From: Pseudonocardia cypriaca
Lineage (GTDB): Bacteria; Actinomycetota; Actinomycetes; Mycobacteriales; Pseudonocardiaceae
Direction: 5' to 3'
Length of the DNA stretch: 64,000 nt
Assembly: GCF_006717045.1 (NCBI RefSeq)
Contig: NZ_VFPH01000003.1
Span: forward strand, 1,426,001 to 1,490,000
Positions 7,628 to 15,775 of the stretch are shown here, piece by piece; positions within the stretch are counted from its first letter, which is position 1, and each line of letters begins with the position of its first letter. The notes under the pieces are model-generated. The model made no database searches, was not told the DNA's origin, and saw only the letters and a list, made by a program, of their open reading frames with translations. Made by a program: the position numbers and the translations under genes.

Positions 7628-9052
7628 ATGACCAGGCCCCGTCCCGGACTCGACCGCAGGCAGTTCCTGCAGCGGCTCGCAGCCGCCGGGCTGCTCGCCG
7701 TGCCCGGTGCTGGCGTGCTGTCGGCGTGTGCCACCGGCGGCGGAGGTCCGACCACAGCGGCCCAGGGAGACGTGAGCGCGAAGAACCCGCTCGGTGTCGC
7801 CGCCGACGCCGGTCTCGACGTCGTGATCTTCAAGGGCGGCTACGGCGACGAGTACGCGCTCTTCCACGAGGAGCTCTACAAGAAGGCCTACCCGCAGGCG
7901 CAGGTCAAGCACAGCGCGACCACGCAGATCGCCCAGGAGATGCAGCCGCGCTTCGTCGCGGGCAACCCGCCGGACGTGCTCGACAACTCGGGTGCACAGA
8001 AGATCGACTACGCCACCCTCGCCGCCGAGGGGCAGTGCGCCGACCTCACCCCGCTCCTCGACGCCCCCACCGTTGACGACCCGAACGTCAAGATCCGCGA
8101 CATCCTCCTGCCCGGCGTGCTGGAGCAGGGCACCTACGGCGGCAAGTTCGTGATGCTGAACTACGTCTACGCCGCGTTCCCCATGTGGTACTCGAAGCCG
8201 CTGTTCGAGCGGAACGGCTGGCAGCCGCCGACCACGCTGGACGAGATGATGGCGCTCTGCGAGCAGATCAAGGCCGCAGGCATCTCCCCGTGGGCGTACG
8301 GCGGCACCAACGCCGCCGACTACGTGTTCGACCTCTCCCTCGGCATGTCCGTGAAGCAGGGTGGGCCGGACGTCGCCAAGAAGATCGACAACCTCGAGCC
8401 GGGGGCGTGGCAGCAGGACGTCGTCGTCGCCGGGGTGCAGGCGATCGAGGAGATGGTCCGCAAGGGCTACTTCATGCCCGGCTCGGAGGGCCTCAAGCAC
8501 ACCGAGGCGCAGACCGCGTGGGTGCAGGGCAAGGCGGCGTTCTACGTCTCCGGGTCCTGGCTGGAGAACGAGATGAAGGGGATCGCGCCGCCGGACTTCA
8601 CGATGACGGCAGCCCCCGTGCCGGTGCTGGACAGCGGCTCCGCACTGCCGGTGACGGCGCTGCGCACCCAGCCCACCGAAGCGTTCATCGTGCCGGCGCG
8701 CGCGAAGAACGTGAACGGCGGGCTGGAGTACCTCCGGCTCATGATGTCCAAGGAGGGCGCGTCGAAGTTCGCCGAGCTCACGGCCTCGGTGCCGAGCGTG
8801 CGCGGTGCCGACGCCGGTGCGGGAGCTACGCCTGCGCTCCAGTCCGTCACGGCAGCCCTGGACGCCGCGGGCAGCGACGTCTTCTCCTGGCAGGTCAACA
8901 CCTGGTACGTCAACTTCTACAAGTCGGTGCTGCAGCAGCAGCTGGGGAACCTGCTCGCGGGCCGGATCGACGCGAACACGTTCATCTCCACCGTGCAGTC
9001 GGAGGCCGACAAGCTCGCCGGCGACAAGAACGTGCCCAAGTTCCAGCGCTGA
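7628..9052 (+). CDS. ngcE: NgcE-like N-acetylglucosamine/chitobiose-binding lipoprotein
   Basis: The 474-residue precursor begins with a twin-arginine lipoprotein signal (LDRRQFLQRLAAAGLL, lipobox VLSAC near residue 35). The mature part has the family features NPLGVAADAGLDVVIFKGGY, RFVAGNPPDVLDNSG and TDLTPLLDAP-like text, as I recall for streptomycete NgcE. It captures sugar outside the membrane for the permeases encoded next. GAGGAGG lies upstream of ATG 7628. The assignment to NgcE rather than another family-1 sugar-binding protein rests on those motifs; the preferred substrate is inferred. Confidence 0.85.
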   Translation: MTRPRPGLDRRQFLQRLAAAGLLAVPGAGVLSACATGGGGPTTAAQGDVSAKNPLGVAADAGLDVVIFKGGYGDEYALFHEELYKKAYPQAQVKHSATTQIAQEMQPRFVAGNPPDVLDNSGAQKIDYATLAAEGQCADLTPLLDAPTVDDPNVKIRDILLPGVLEQGTYGGKFVMLNYVYAAFPMWYSKPLFERNGWQPPTTLDEMMALCEQIKAAGISPWAYGGTNAADYVFDLSLGMSVKQGGPDVAKKIDNLEPGAWQQDVVVAGVQAIEEMVRKGYFMPGSEGLKHTEAQTAWVQGKAAFYVSGSWLENEMKGIAPPDFTMTAAPVPVLDSGSALPVTALRTQPTEAFIVPARAKNVNGGLEYLRLMMSKEGASKFAELTASVPSVRGADAGAGATPALQSVTAALDAAGSDVFSWQVNTWYVNFYKSVLQQQLGNLLAGRIDANTFISTVQSEADKLAGDKNVPKFQR

Positions 9053-9093
9053 GCGGAGCTTGCTCGAGCGATCATCTACACCTGGGGCATCCA

Positions 9094-10005
9094 ATGCGCT
9101 ACGGAAAGTACCGGTTCATCGCGAGCTTCCTCGCGATCCCGCTGCTCCTCTACGTCGTCTTCGTGGTGTCGCCATACCTCCAGGCGGTCTACATCTCGCT
9201 GACCGACTGGCGGGGGTTCTCGCCCAACCGGAACTTCATCGGGCTGGCCAACTACGCGGAGCTGCTCGGTGACGGGCGGTTCTGGCGGTCGATGTGGCAC
9301 AACGCCCAGCTGCTGGTCGTCGTGCCGATCGTGACGCTCGGGATCGCGCTGTTCCTCGCCACCATGACCACGGTGGCGGGGCGGCGCGGTTCCGCCGCGC
9401 GCGGCGGGGTGCGCGGTTCGCGCTTCTACCAGGTGGTGTTCTTCTTCCCGCACGTCGTGCCGCTGGTCATCGGCGGGGTGCTGTTCGGGTTCTTCTACAA
9501 CCCGGAGGCGGGCCTGCTGAACGGCCTGCTGCGGCTGGTCGGGTTCGACTGGCTCACCCGCGCCTGGCTCGGGGACACCACGTTCGCGCTGCCGTCGGTG
9601 ATGGCCGTGCTGATCTGGATCTACGTGGGCTTCTACTACGTGGTGTTCAGCGCGGCCATGAAGTCGCTGCCGACGGACGTCTTCGAGGCGGCCGTGCTGG
9701 ACGGCGCAGGCGGGATCCGGACGTTCGTGAGCATCACGCTGCCGATGATCACCGACGCCATCAAGACCTCGTACATCTACCTCGGGATCCTGATGCTCGA
9801 CTGCTTCGCACTGCTGCAGGTGATGCTGCCCGACGGCGGCCCGGACGGGTCCACCGAGGTAGTGGCCCAGTACCTGTACCGCGCGGCGTTCACCGACGGC
9901 CGGTTCGGCTACGCGTCGGCCATCGGCGTTGCGCTCTGCCTGGTCACGCTCCTGCTGGCGGTCGTCGTCCTCCGATCGGGTCGCCGCGACCGGGTCGAGT
10001 TCTAG
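9094..10005 (+). CDS. ngcF: Sugar ABC transporter permease, NgcF-like
   Basis: The 303-residue protein has six predicted membrane helices and the EAA loop with the conserved glycine (DVFEAAVLDGAGGIRTFVSI, about residues 191-210). It follows the binding-protein gene after 41 bases. No good ribosome-binding site precedes ATG 9094, but the next in-frame starts are too far inside helix 1. It would form a heterodimeric channel with the 10015 product. No ATPase gene is in the operon, which fits the shared MsiK-type ATPase known for NgcEFG in streptomycetes. Confidence 0.88.
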   Translation: MRYGKYRFIASFLAIPLLLYVVFVVSPYLQAVYISLTDWRGFSPNRNFIGLANYAELLGDGRFWRSMWHNAQLLVVVPIVTLGIALFLATMTTVAGRRGSAARGGVRGSRFYQVVFFFPHVVPLVIGGVLFGFFYNPEAGLLNGLLRLVGFDWLTRAWLGDTTFALPSVMAVLIWIYVGFYYVVFSAAMKSLPTDVFEAAVLDGAGGIRTFVSITLPMITDAIKTSYIYLGILMLDCFALLQVMLPDGGPDGSTEVVAQYLYRAAFTDGRFGYASAIGVALCLVTLLLAVVVLRSGRRDRVEF

Positions 10006-10014
10006 GGGAGAACC

Positions 10015-10926
10015 ATGTCCATCGAGACCCCTGCCCCCACCGCCGCGCCTCCGCGCCGGCAGGCCCGGCCGAGCGACCTCGGCTCCGATGGCCCGTCGGC
10101 CGGTGCGCGCACGCTGAACGGCGTCTCGCACGGCCTGCTCGTCGTGTGGGCGGTTCTGGTCACCGTGCCGCTGCTCTGGGCGGTGCTGACCGCGTTCAAG
10201 TCGGACCGCGAGATCTTCACGAGCCCGTGGAGCCTGCCGACCGAGTGGCACTTCGACAACTTCGTGCGGGCCTGGACCACGGCGAACATCGGCCGCTACT
10301 TCATCAACAGCACCATCGTCGTCTGCGTGGCGGTGGTGCTGGTGATGCTGCTCGGCGCGATGGTCGCCTACGTACTCGCCCGCTACGAGTTCCCGGGCCG
10401 CAACGCGATCTACTACACCTTCGTGGCCGGGATGACGTTCCCGATCTTCCTGGCCCTCGTGCCGCTGTTCTTCGTGGTGCAGAACGTGGGGATGCTCGGC
10501 ACCTACCACGGGCTGATCCTCGTCTACACCGCGTACGCGCTGCCGTTCACGGTCTTCTTCCTCACGAGCTTCTTCCGGACCCTGCCCGGTGCGCTCGTCG
10601 AGGCCGCGATGCTCGACGGCTGCTCGCACGCGGGCGCGTTCTTCCGGATCATGCTGCCGCTCGCCCGCCCCGGGATGATCAGTGTCGGCATCCTCAACTT
10701 CCTCGGCCTGTGGAACCAGTTCCTGCTGCCGCTGGTGCTCATGCCCGACGACGAGCGGTACGTGCTCTCGCAGGGGCTGGCGGTGCTGGCGGCCAACCAG
10801 GGTTACCGCTCCGACTGGAGCGCGCTGTTCGCCGGCCTGGTGATCGCCCTGCTGCCGGTGCTCGCGGTGTACGTCGCGTTCCAGCGGAGGATCCAGGACG
10901 GGCTGGCCGTGGGCGCGGTCAAGTAA
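10015..10926 (+). CDS. ngcG: Sugar ABC transporter permease, NgcG-like
   Basis: The 303-residue protein has a basic 35-residue cytoplasmic start, six membrane helices and the EAA motif ALVEAAMLDGCSHAGAFFRI (about residues 192-211), as expected for MalG-like permeases. GGGGAGA precedes ATG 10015 by a few bases and only 9 bases separate it from the previous stop. It ends the RpiR-SIS-ngcEFG operon; the next gene starts 36 bases on and belongs to a different family. Confidence 0.88.
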   Translation: MSIETPAPTAAPPRRQARPSDLGSDGPSAGARTLNGVSHGLLVVWAVLVTVPLLWAVLTAFKSDREIFTSPWSLPTEWHFDNFVRAWTTANIGRYFINSTIVVCVAVVLVMLLGAMVAYVLARYEFPGRNAIYYTFVAGMTFPIFLALVPLFFVVQNVGMLGTYHGLILVYTAYALPFTVFFLTSFFRTLPGALVEAAMLDGCSHAGAFFRIMLPLARPGMISVGILNFLGLWNQFLLPLVLMPDDERYVLSQGLAVLAANQGYRSDWSALFAGLVIALLPVLAVYVAFQRRIQDGLAVGAVK

Positions 10927-10962
10927 TGAGCCGATCGCGTTCGCGCGGCGTACCTTTCGTAT

Positions 10963-12111
10963 GTGATCGGTGAGAAGGTGCGCGTGCAGGCGCTGCGGTG
11001 GGTCTTCCGCGTCCTGTTCGGGCTGCCCAGACCGGTCAAACGCCTGCTCACCGGGCGTGCGATCTGGTTGGACGGGCAGGAGCTGGACCTCGACCTGCAC
11101 CTGCTGGGCCGGGTCGACCGGTTGTTCTCCAAGGGCGACGGCGCCACCGTCGACCGCGCCACGCTCGCCGAGCAGCGGCGGCAGGCCGACCTCGCCGCCG
11201 ACCTCGTTGCCGACGCCCTGCTCGCCCACATCGAGACCCGTGACGTGGAAGTGCCCGGGGGGACCGGGCCGGTCCCGGCGCGGCTGTACGTGCCGCCCGC
11301 CGTGCCCGAGACGCGGTCGCTGATCGTCTACTTCCACGGCGGCGGGTTCGTGATGGGCAGCGTCGCCTCCACCGACCCGCTCTGCCGGCTGCTCGCCGCC
11401 CAGTCCGGGGTGCGCGTGCTCTCGGTGGAGTACCGGTTGGCGCCCGAGCACCCGTACCCGGCGGCGCTGGAGGACGCCCTCGCGGCGTTCCGGTCCGTCC
11501 GGGCGGACGCGGCCGCGTTCGGCGCCCAGCCGGACCTGATCGCGGTCGGTGGCGACAGCGCCGGTGCCAACCTCGCGCTCGTCGTCGCCCACCAGCAGGC
11601 GGTCCTCGGCGGCCCGGCGCCCGCGTTCGTGCTCGCGCTGTACCCCGTCACCGACGTCGAGCGCACCGGCGGGTCGCGGGAGCTCTTCGCCACCGGGTTC
11701 GGGCTCAGCGCCGACTACATGCTCGAGCTCGAACGCATGTACCTGCCCGACGGCGTGCCGACCGACGACACGCGCGGCGCGATCCTGCGCGCCGACGACC
11801 TGTCCGGAATGCCGCCGGTGTACCTCGCCACGGCCGGGTTCGACCCGCTGCGCGACGAGGGCGAGGAGCTGGCCGCCCGCCTGCGCGACGCGGGGGTCCC
11901 GGTGGTGGCCCGCCGCTTTCCCGGCCTCGTGCACGGCTACGCCAGCTTCACCGCGCTCAGCGCCGCCGCCCGGGACGCCACCCTCGACGCCGCCAGCGCC
12001 CTGCGCGCCGGCCTCGGCCTCGTGGCCGGCCGGATCCACGCGCGCGGGCGCCGACTGCGCGTGCCGGAGCTGCGCCGGGCCGCAAGCCCTGACCCGCTCG
12101 CGGGCGGCTGA
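10963..12111 (+). CDS. HSL-family alpha/beta hydrolase (esterase/lipase)
   Basis: The 382-residue protein has the oxyanion-hole motif YFHGGGFVMGS (about residue 123-133), the nucleophile elbow GGDSAGANLAL (Ser near 192), Asp in FDPLRDEGEEL and His in GLVHGYASF, so the hormone-sensitive-lipase-type triad is complete. A basic N-terminal 100 residues with FGLPRPVKRLLTGR may sit on the membrane. GTG 10963 is used; the ATG two bases upstream reads straight into a stop. Such enzymes act on short-chain esters or lipids; the natural substrate cannot be read from the sequence. It may be read through from the sugar importer operon. Confidence 0.85.
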   Translation: MIGEKVRVQALRWVFRVLFGLPRPVKRLLTGRAIWLDGQELDLDLHLLGRVDRLFSKGDGATVDRATLAEQRRQADLAADLVADALLAHIETRDVEVPGGTGPVPARLYVPPAVPETRSLIVYFHGGGFVMGSVASTDPLCRLLAAQSGVRVLSVEYRLAPEHPYPAALEDALAAFRSVRADAAAFGAQPDLIAVGGDSAGANLALVVAHQQAVLGGPAPAFVLALYPVTDVERTGGSRELFATGFGLSADYMLELERMYLPDGVPTDDTRGAILRADDLSGMPPVYLATAGFDPLRDEGEELAARLRDAGVPVVARRFPGLVHGYASFTALSAAARDATLDAASALRAGLGLVAGRIHARGRRLRVPELRRAASPDPLAGG

Positions 12112-12130
12112 CCAGGCCTAGGATCCGTAC

Positions 12131-12868
12131 GTGGATCGCCGCGACACCGCAGTGACGCTGCCCTGGATGGGAGCGGGCACCGAGCTCCTCGCCCGGGCCG
12201 TCAACGCCCTTCCCGACGACGCGTTGCGGGCACCGAGCGCGCTGCCCGGCTGGACCCGCGCCCACGTGGTCGCGCACGTCGCCCGCAACGCCGAGGCGCT
12301 CACGCGGCTCGCCACCTGGGCGCGCACCGGGATCGAGACGCCGATGTACCCGTCCCGCGAGCACCGCGCCGCCGAGATCGAGTCCTCGGCGCAGGCACCT
12401 GCCGACGTCCTGCGCGACGAGCTGGCCACCACCGCGGAGGCCCTCGACGGCGCACTCGCCGCGCTCGACGAGACGACCTGGCAGGCGCAGGTCCGCAGCG
12501 CACTCGGCCGGCCGATCCCGGCCACCGAGATCCCCTGGATGCGCGTGCGCGAGGTGTGGCTGCACGCGGTGGACCTCGATGCCGGGGTCTCCGTCAGCGA
12601 CATCGCCCCCGATGTCGTGGACACCCTGCTCGACGACTCCACCGGCATGCTGTCGGCCGCCGACGGCTGCCCGTCCGCGGTGCTGGCCCCCACCGACCGG
12701 GACCGGACCTGGACACTCGGCCCGGCCTCCGACGAGCCGCTGCGGCTGCGCGGCGAGGCGGCGCAGGTGCTCGGCTGGCTGGTGGGGCGCTGCGGTGGCG
12801 AGGGCGTCGAGGCGCTCGCGGGTGACGGCACCCCGGCCGCCTTACCGGCCCCGCCGCGGTGGCTCTAG
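12131..12868 (+). CDS. Mycothiol-dependent maleylpyruvate isomerase family protein
   Basis: The 245-residue protein has the DinB-like four-helix N-domain with the metal-site region SALPGWTRAHVVAHVARNAE (His near 42 and 46) and WMRVREVWLHAVDLDAG (His near 147), followed by the alpha/beta C-terminal domain. The length matches the mycothiol-dependent maleylpyruvate isomerase of corynebacteria. No gentisate-pathway genes are adjacent, so the actual reaction may differ. GTG 12131 is the first usable start after the previous gene 19 bases upstream; no strong ribosome-binding site is seen. Confidence 0.8.
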   Translation: MDRRDTAVTLPWMGAGTELLARAVNALPDDALRAPSALPGWTRAHVVAHVARNAEALTRLATWARTGIETPMYPSREHRAAEIESSAQAPADVLRDELATTAEALDGALAALDETTWQAQVRSALGRPIPATEIPWMRVREVWLHAVDLDAGVSVSDIAPDVVDTLLDDSTGMLSAADGCPSAVLAPTDRDRTWTLGPASDEPLRLRGEAAQVLGWLVGRCGGEGVEALAGDGTPAALPAPPRWL

Positions 12869-12888
12869 GGCGCGGCCGCCGCGGCAAC

Positions 12889-12920
12889 TGCTACTGTTCG
12901 TAGTACTACGACTTGTAGCA
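12889..12920. promoter_or_regulatory. 32-bp near-perfect palindrome (candidate operator)
   Basis: The layout is TGCTAC-N3-TCGTAGTACTACGA-N3-GTAGCA, symmetric everywhere except the two N3 spacers. It ends 21 bases before ATG 12942. The core GTAGTACTAC resembles the GTAG/CTAC-type operators of BlaI/CopY-family repressors, but that is a resemblance only; no such regulator gene is in the window. Confidence 0.75.
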
Positions 12921-12941
12921 GGCAGCGCTCTGGGGGGATCG

Positions 12942-13403
12942 ATGTCGTTCGCCGGCGCAGTCGCCGTTGTGGGAGTGCTCGGCACCGCGGTGATCTACGG
13001 ATCCGACGTGTTCGCGTTGCTCGTGCTGCGGCCGGCCGGGGAGCGGGCGGCCGACGCGAGCATCGCCGACCTGGTCGGTTGGATCCACCACTACGGGGAC
13101 CGCAGGCTGCCGGTCCCGTTCGCGGTCGCCGTGGTCGCCGTGGTCGCCGCGGGCACCGGCAGCGTCCTCGGCGTCGGGGTCGCGCGTGCCGGTTCCGCGG
13201 TGGCCCTCGTCGCCCTGCTGACGTGGCTGGTCCTCTTCGTCCGCGTCAGCGCGCCGGTCAACCGGTTGCTGCGCGCCGCGGCGGGCGCAGGCACGGTGCC
13301 GTCCGACACCCGGGCGATGCAGCGCCGCTGGGACTCGGTCCTCTGGGCCCGCGCCGGCCTGCAGGGCATCGCGCTCGTCGCGTTGCTCGCCGCCGCTCGG
13401 TAG
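12942..13403 (+). CDS. DUF1772-like four-helix membrane protein
   Basis: The 153-residue protein has four hydrophobic segments (about residues 4-27, 54-74, 77-97, 130-152) and the family-like sequence VRVSAPVNRLLR followed by QRRWDSVLWARAGLQ. DUF1772 includes anthrone-oxygenase-like proteins. A second member is at 33271-33771. GGGGGG precedes ATG 12942 and a strong palindrome lies just upstream, so the gene is probably under tight control by a DNA-binding protein. Function unknown. Confidence 0.75.
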   Translation: MSFAGAVAVVGVLGTAVIYGSDVFALLVLRPAGERAADASIADLVGWIHHYGDRRLPVPFAVAVVAVVAAGTGSVLGVGVARAGSAVALVALLTWLVLFVRVSAPVNRLLRAAAGAGTVPSDTRAMQRRWDSVLWARAGLQGIALVALLAAAR

Positions 13404-13408
13404 CGGCC

Positions 13409-13924
13409 GTGGACGGCGCGGCGATCGTCTGGCGGCCGTACAACGGCGCGCTGCGCCGCCTGGTTCCCGTGCTCTACCGGCAGGCGTCCGCGGGCCGGCA
13501 CCGCCTCGTGCTCGCCATGTGCCGCGCCGACGTGCACACGTGCGCTCCGGGAACCAGCCCGCTCGGCGGCGTCCGGGGCACCCGGGACGGCTTCCGGGAG
13601 TGGTGGTCGCGCCTGCGCGGCCTGACCAGCGCGATCGAACTCGAAGTGCACGCGGTCTCCGTGTCCGGGCCCCCGTGGGCCACCGCGGTGCGGACGGAGT
13701 GGACCGATGTGGTCACCGCCGCGGACGGTGCCCGGTTCACCAACCACGGCACCCACCGCGGGTTGCTGCGCTGGGGTCGCCTCGCGGAGCTGCACTACGA
13801 CTGGGACCCGGACGTGGTGCTGCGGGTGTGCGAACACGCGGCGGCGATCGGCGTGCGCGGTGCGAACGCGCCCCCGGTCGGCGCCCCGGGGCCGTGCCCG
13901 GTCACTCAGACCGGCCAGAAGTAG
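13409..13924 (+). CDS. SnoaL/NTF2-like fold protein
   Basis: The 171-residue protein has an alpha+beta pattern with GTRDGFREWWSRLRGLTSAI and RFTNHGTHRGLLRWGRLAELHYDWD, typical of SnoaL-like NTF2 folds (ligand-binding pockets or small cyclases and isomerases). GTG 13409 starts 5 bases after the previous stop, so it is likely co-transcribed with the DUF1772 gene. The C-terminal 30 residues are disordered and overlap the convergent gene by 19 bases. No catalytic function can be assigned. Confidence 0.7.
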   Translation: MDGAAIVWRPYNGALRRLVPVLYRQASAGRHRLVLAMCRADVHTCAPGTSPLGGVRGTRDGFREWWSRLRGLTSAIELEVHAVSVSGPPWATAVRTEWTDVVTAADGARFTNHGTHRGLLRWGRLAELHYDWDPDVVLRVCEHAAAIGVRGANAPPVGAPGPCPVTQTGQK

Positions 13925-14355
13925 CCCTCCTCCGGGTCGGCGTCCGGGAACAGCGGCCCGTAGAACTCCGGATCCTTGCGCACCAGCGCCGAGCGGTGGC
14001 TGCGGTGCACCCGCTCGTCACCGAGCCAGGCAGGCAGCTCGCACCGGCGCGTGAGCTCGGCCTGCATCCGCGGGAGCGGACGACCGGCGGCGGCGAGGTC
14101 CGTGCTGATCGTCGCGGCGCAGGTGTCCGGGCGGCCGCGGCCGGTCCACTCGGCGCACACGGCGAGACCGTAGGCGGCGACCCCGTCCGGGTAGCCCTCC
14201 CACATGCGGACGGCCGGGTGGTGCTTCCACCCGTAGGCCGGGTACGTCAGCGCACGCAGCACCTGCAGCGCCTCCACGCGTTGCTTGCCGAGCCTGCGGT
14301 CGTCGAGCGTGGCGGCGCTGGCGGCGAAGTCGGGATAGGGGAGGAACGTCTGCAC
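13906..14355 (-). CDS. MSMEG_6728-family protein (T4 endonuclease V-like)
   Basis: The 149-residue protein starts MQTFLPYPDFAASAATLDDR and continues RLGKQRVEALQVLRAL, KHHPAVRMWEG and AVCAEWTGRG, the hallmarks of the actinobacterial MSMEG_6728 family, which is related to the pyrimidine-dimer glycosylase fold (T4 DenV: N-terminal Thr/Arg-rich helix, RLGKQ, HPAV-MW). A role in UV-damage repair is therefore possible but not proven. It follows the 14359-14958 gene by 3 bases, suggesting one transcript. Confidence 0.82.
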   Translation of the reverse strand: MQTFLPYPDFAASAATLDDRRLGKQRVEALQVLRALTYPAYGWKHHPAVRMWEGYPDGVAAYGLAVCAEWTGRGRPDTCAATISTDLAAAGRPLPRMQAELTRRCELPAWLGDERVHRSHRSALVRKDPEFYGPLFPDADPEEGYFWPV

Positions 14356-14358
14356 GGG

Positions 14359-14958
14359 CTACGCCTCCTGCACGAGGGTGACGATCCGCGTCAGCGACGG
14401 GCTGCGCGGGGTGGAGCCGAAGCCGAAACGCACGGGTGGCGCCACCGGGGCGAGTGCGCCCTGGTCCGCGCCATCCCAGCGGGCGCGCGCCGCTGCGAGC
14501 CCGTGCAGGTCGAGGGCGGCGTAGAACTCCTCGCGCTCGCCTCCTGCGCTGCCGCGGGTCCGCACGCCGGGGAGCACCGTGCGGGCGACGACGTCGATCG
14601 CGGCCACCCACCGCGGGTGGGTGGCGAGCCGCCGCGGCACCGCGTGCAGCAGCCATCCGACGGCAGGGCGCCGCCCGACCGTGAACTCGAGGTCGAGCGG
14701 TGCCGCGTCGACCCGCCAGTCCGACCCGGCGACGGCCACCCGCACCGGACCGAGCCGGACCTCGTCGAACACGTACGTCGAGCCCACGTACTCGGCGACG
14801 TCGGCCGACGGGGCGAGCAGCACCCGGTGCCCGTCCGCCTGCTCGACCATGACGTCCGAGAACGCGCCGAGCGGCGAGCGCGGCCAGTGCCCCACAACGG
14901 CACGCAGGCCGGCCGACGTGCCGATCCCGGCGATCCAGCCGTCGAAGCGGTCGATCAC
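14359..14958 (-). CDS. Conserved actinobacterial protein of unknown function
   Basis: The 199-residue protein begins MIDRFDGWIAGIGTSAGLRA and contains VEQADGHRVLLAPSADVAEY and TYVFDEVRLGPVRV; it looks like a compact mostly-beta soluble protein without signal or membrane segment. I recall similar uncharacterised proteins in actinobacteria but no function. It is the first gene of a two-gene minus-strand unit with the MSMEG_6728-type gene. Confidence 0.75.
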   Translation of the reverse strand: MIDRFDGWIAGIGTSAGLRAVVGHWPRSPLGAFSDVMVEQADGHRVLLAPSADVAEYVGSTYVFDEVRLGPVRVAVAGSDWRVDAAPLDLEFTVGRRPAVGWLLHAVPRRLATHPRWVAAIDVVARTVLPGVRTRGSAGGEREEFYAALDLHGLAAARARWDGADQGALAPVAPPVRFGFGSTPRSPSLTRIVTLVQEA

Positions 14959-15008
14959 CGGACCGGACTACCCGCACGATCCGGCGCGCACCCCGCGCGG
15001 GTGGCACA

Positions 15009-15759
15009 GTGCGGGAGGTGGAGATCACGTTCGTCGGCAGCGGCGACGCGTTCGGCAGCGGCGGCCGGTTCCAGACGTGCATCCGGCTGCGGGTGGACGG
15101 GGGCACCGCGCTCGTCGACTGCGGTGCCACGAGCCTCACGGCGATGCGCGCGCAGGGCGTCGACCCGGGGGAGGTGGCCGCCGTCGTCGTCACCCACCTG
15201 CACGGCGACCACTTCGGTGGGCTGCCGTTCCTCGTCCTCGACGGCCAGTTCACCCGGCGGACGGCGCCGCTCACGGTGTTCGGGCCGGTGGGGACGGGCG
15301 ACCGGCTGCACACCGCGATGGAGACGTTCTACCCCGGCTCCACCGGCGTGAGGCGGCGGTTCGAGGTGGAGGTCGTGGAACTGGACGGCGCGGGCGGCGC
15401 CGACGGGATCGGGCCGTTCTCCGTGCGCAGCTGGGAGGTCGACCACGCGAGCGGCGCACCCGCGCTCGCGGTGCGCCTGGACGCGGACGGGCACGGCTTC
15501 GGCTACTCGGGGGACACCGCATGGACCCCCGCGCTGGTGTCGGGCAGCCGGGGCCGACGTCTTCGCGTGCGAGGCCTACACGTGGGACCAGCAGGTTCGC
15601 TACCACCTCGACTACAGCACCCTGCGCGAGCATGCTGGCGAGCTGGCGGTGGGCCGGCTGGTGCTCACGCACATGGGTCCGAAGATGCTGGCCCGGTTGC
15701 GTGAGGCCGAGCACGCCGCAGCCGTCGACGGACTCGTGCTGCACGCCGGGACGTCGTGA
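15009..15759 (+). pseudogene. Metallo-beta-lactamase-fold hydrolase, frameshifted
   Basis: From GTG/ATG-type start 15009 the frame encodes MREVEITFVGSGDAF, the metal motif THLHGDHFGGLPF (about residue 62-74) and GFGYSGDTAWTPALV, as in RNase Z/arylsulfatase-like hydrolases. At about 15540-15550 the frame breaks. The plus-one phase continues the family sequence ADVFACEAYT, LVLTHMGPKMLARL and stops at 15757-15759. One extra base (or two missing) explains it. Unshifted, translation runs to 15704 with an Arg-rich tail and lacks the last metal-ligand His (THMG). Either a real mutation or a sequencing error. Confidence 0.85.
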
Positions 15760-15775
15760 CCGAAGGGATGAAGTG

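Noticed and set aside
9076..12039. Minus-strand open frame of nearly 1000 codons over the permease and esterase genes
   Set aside because: It is a shadow of ngcF, ngcG and the esterase gene; composition is dominated by Arg, Gln, His and Glu with no domain pattern.
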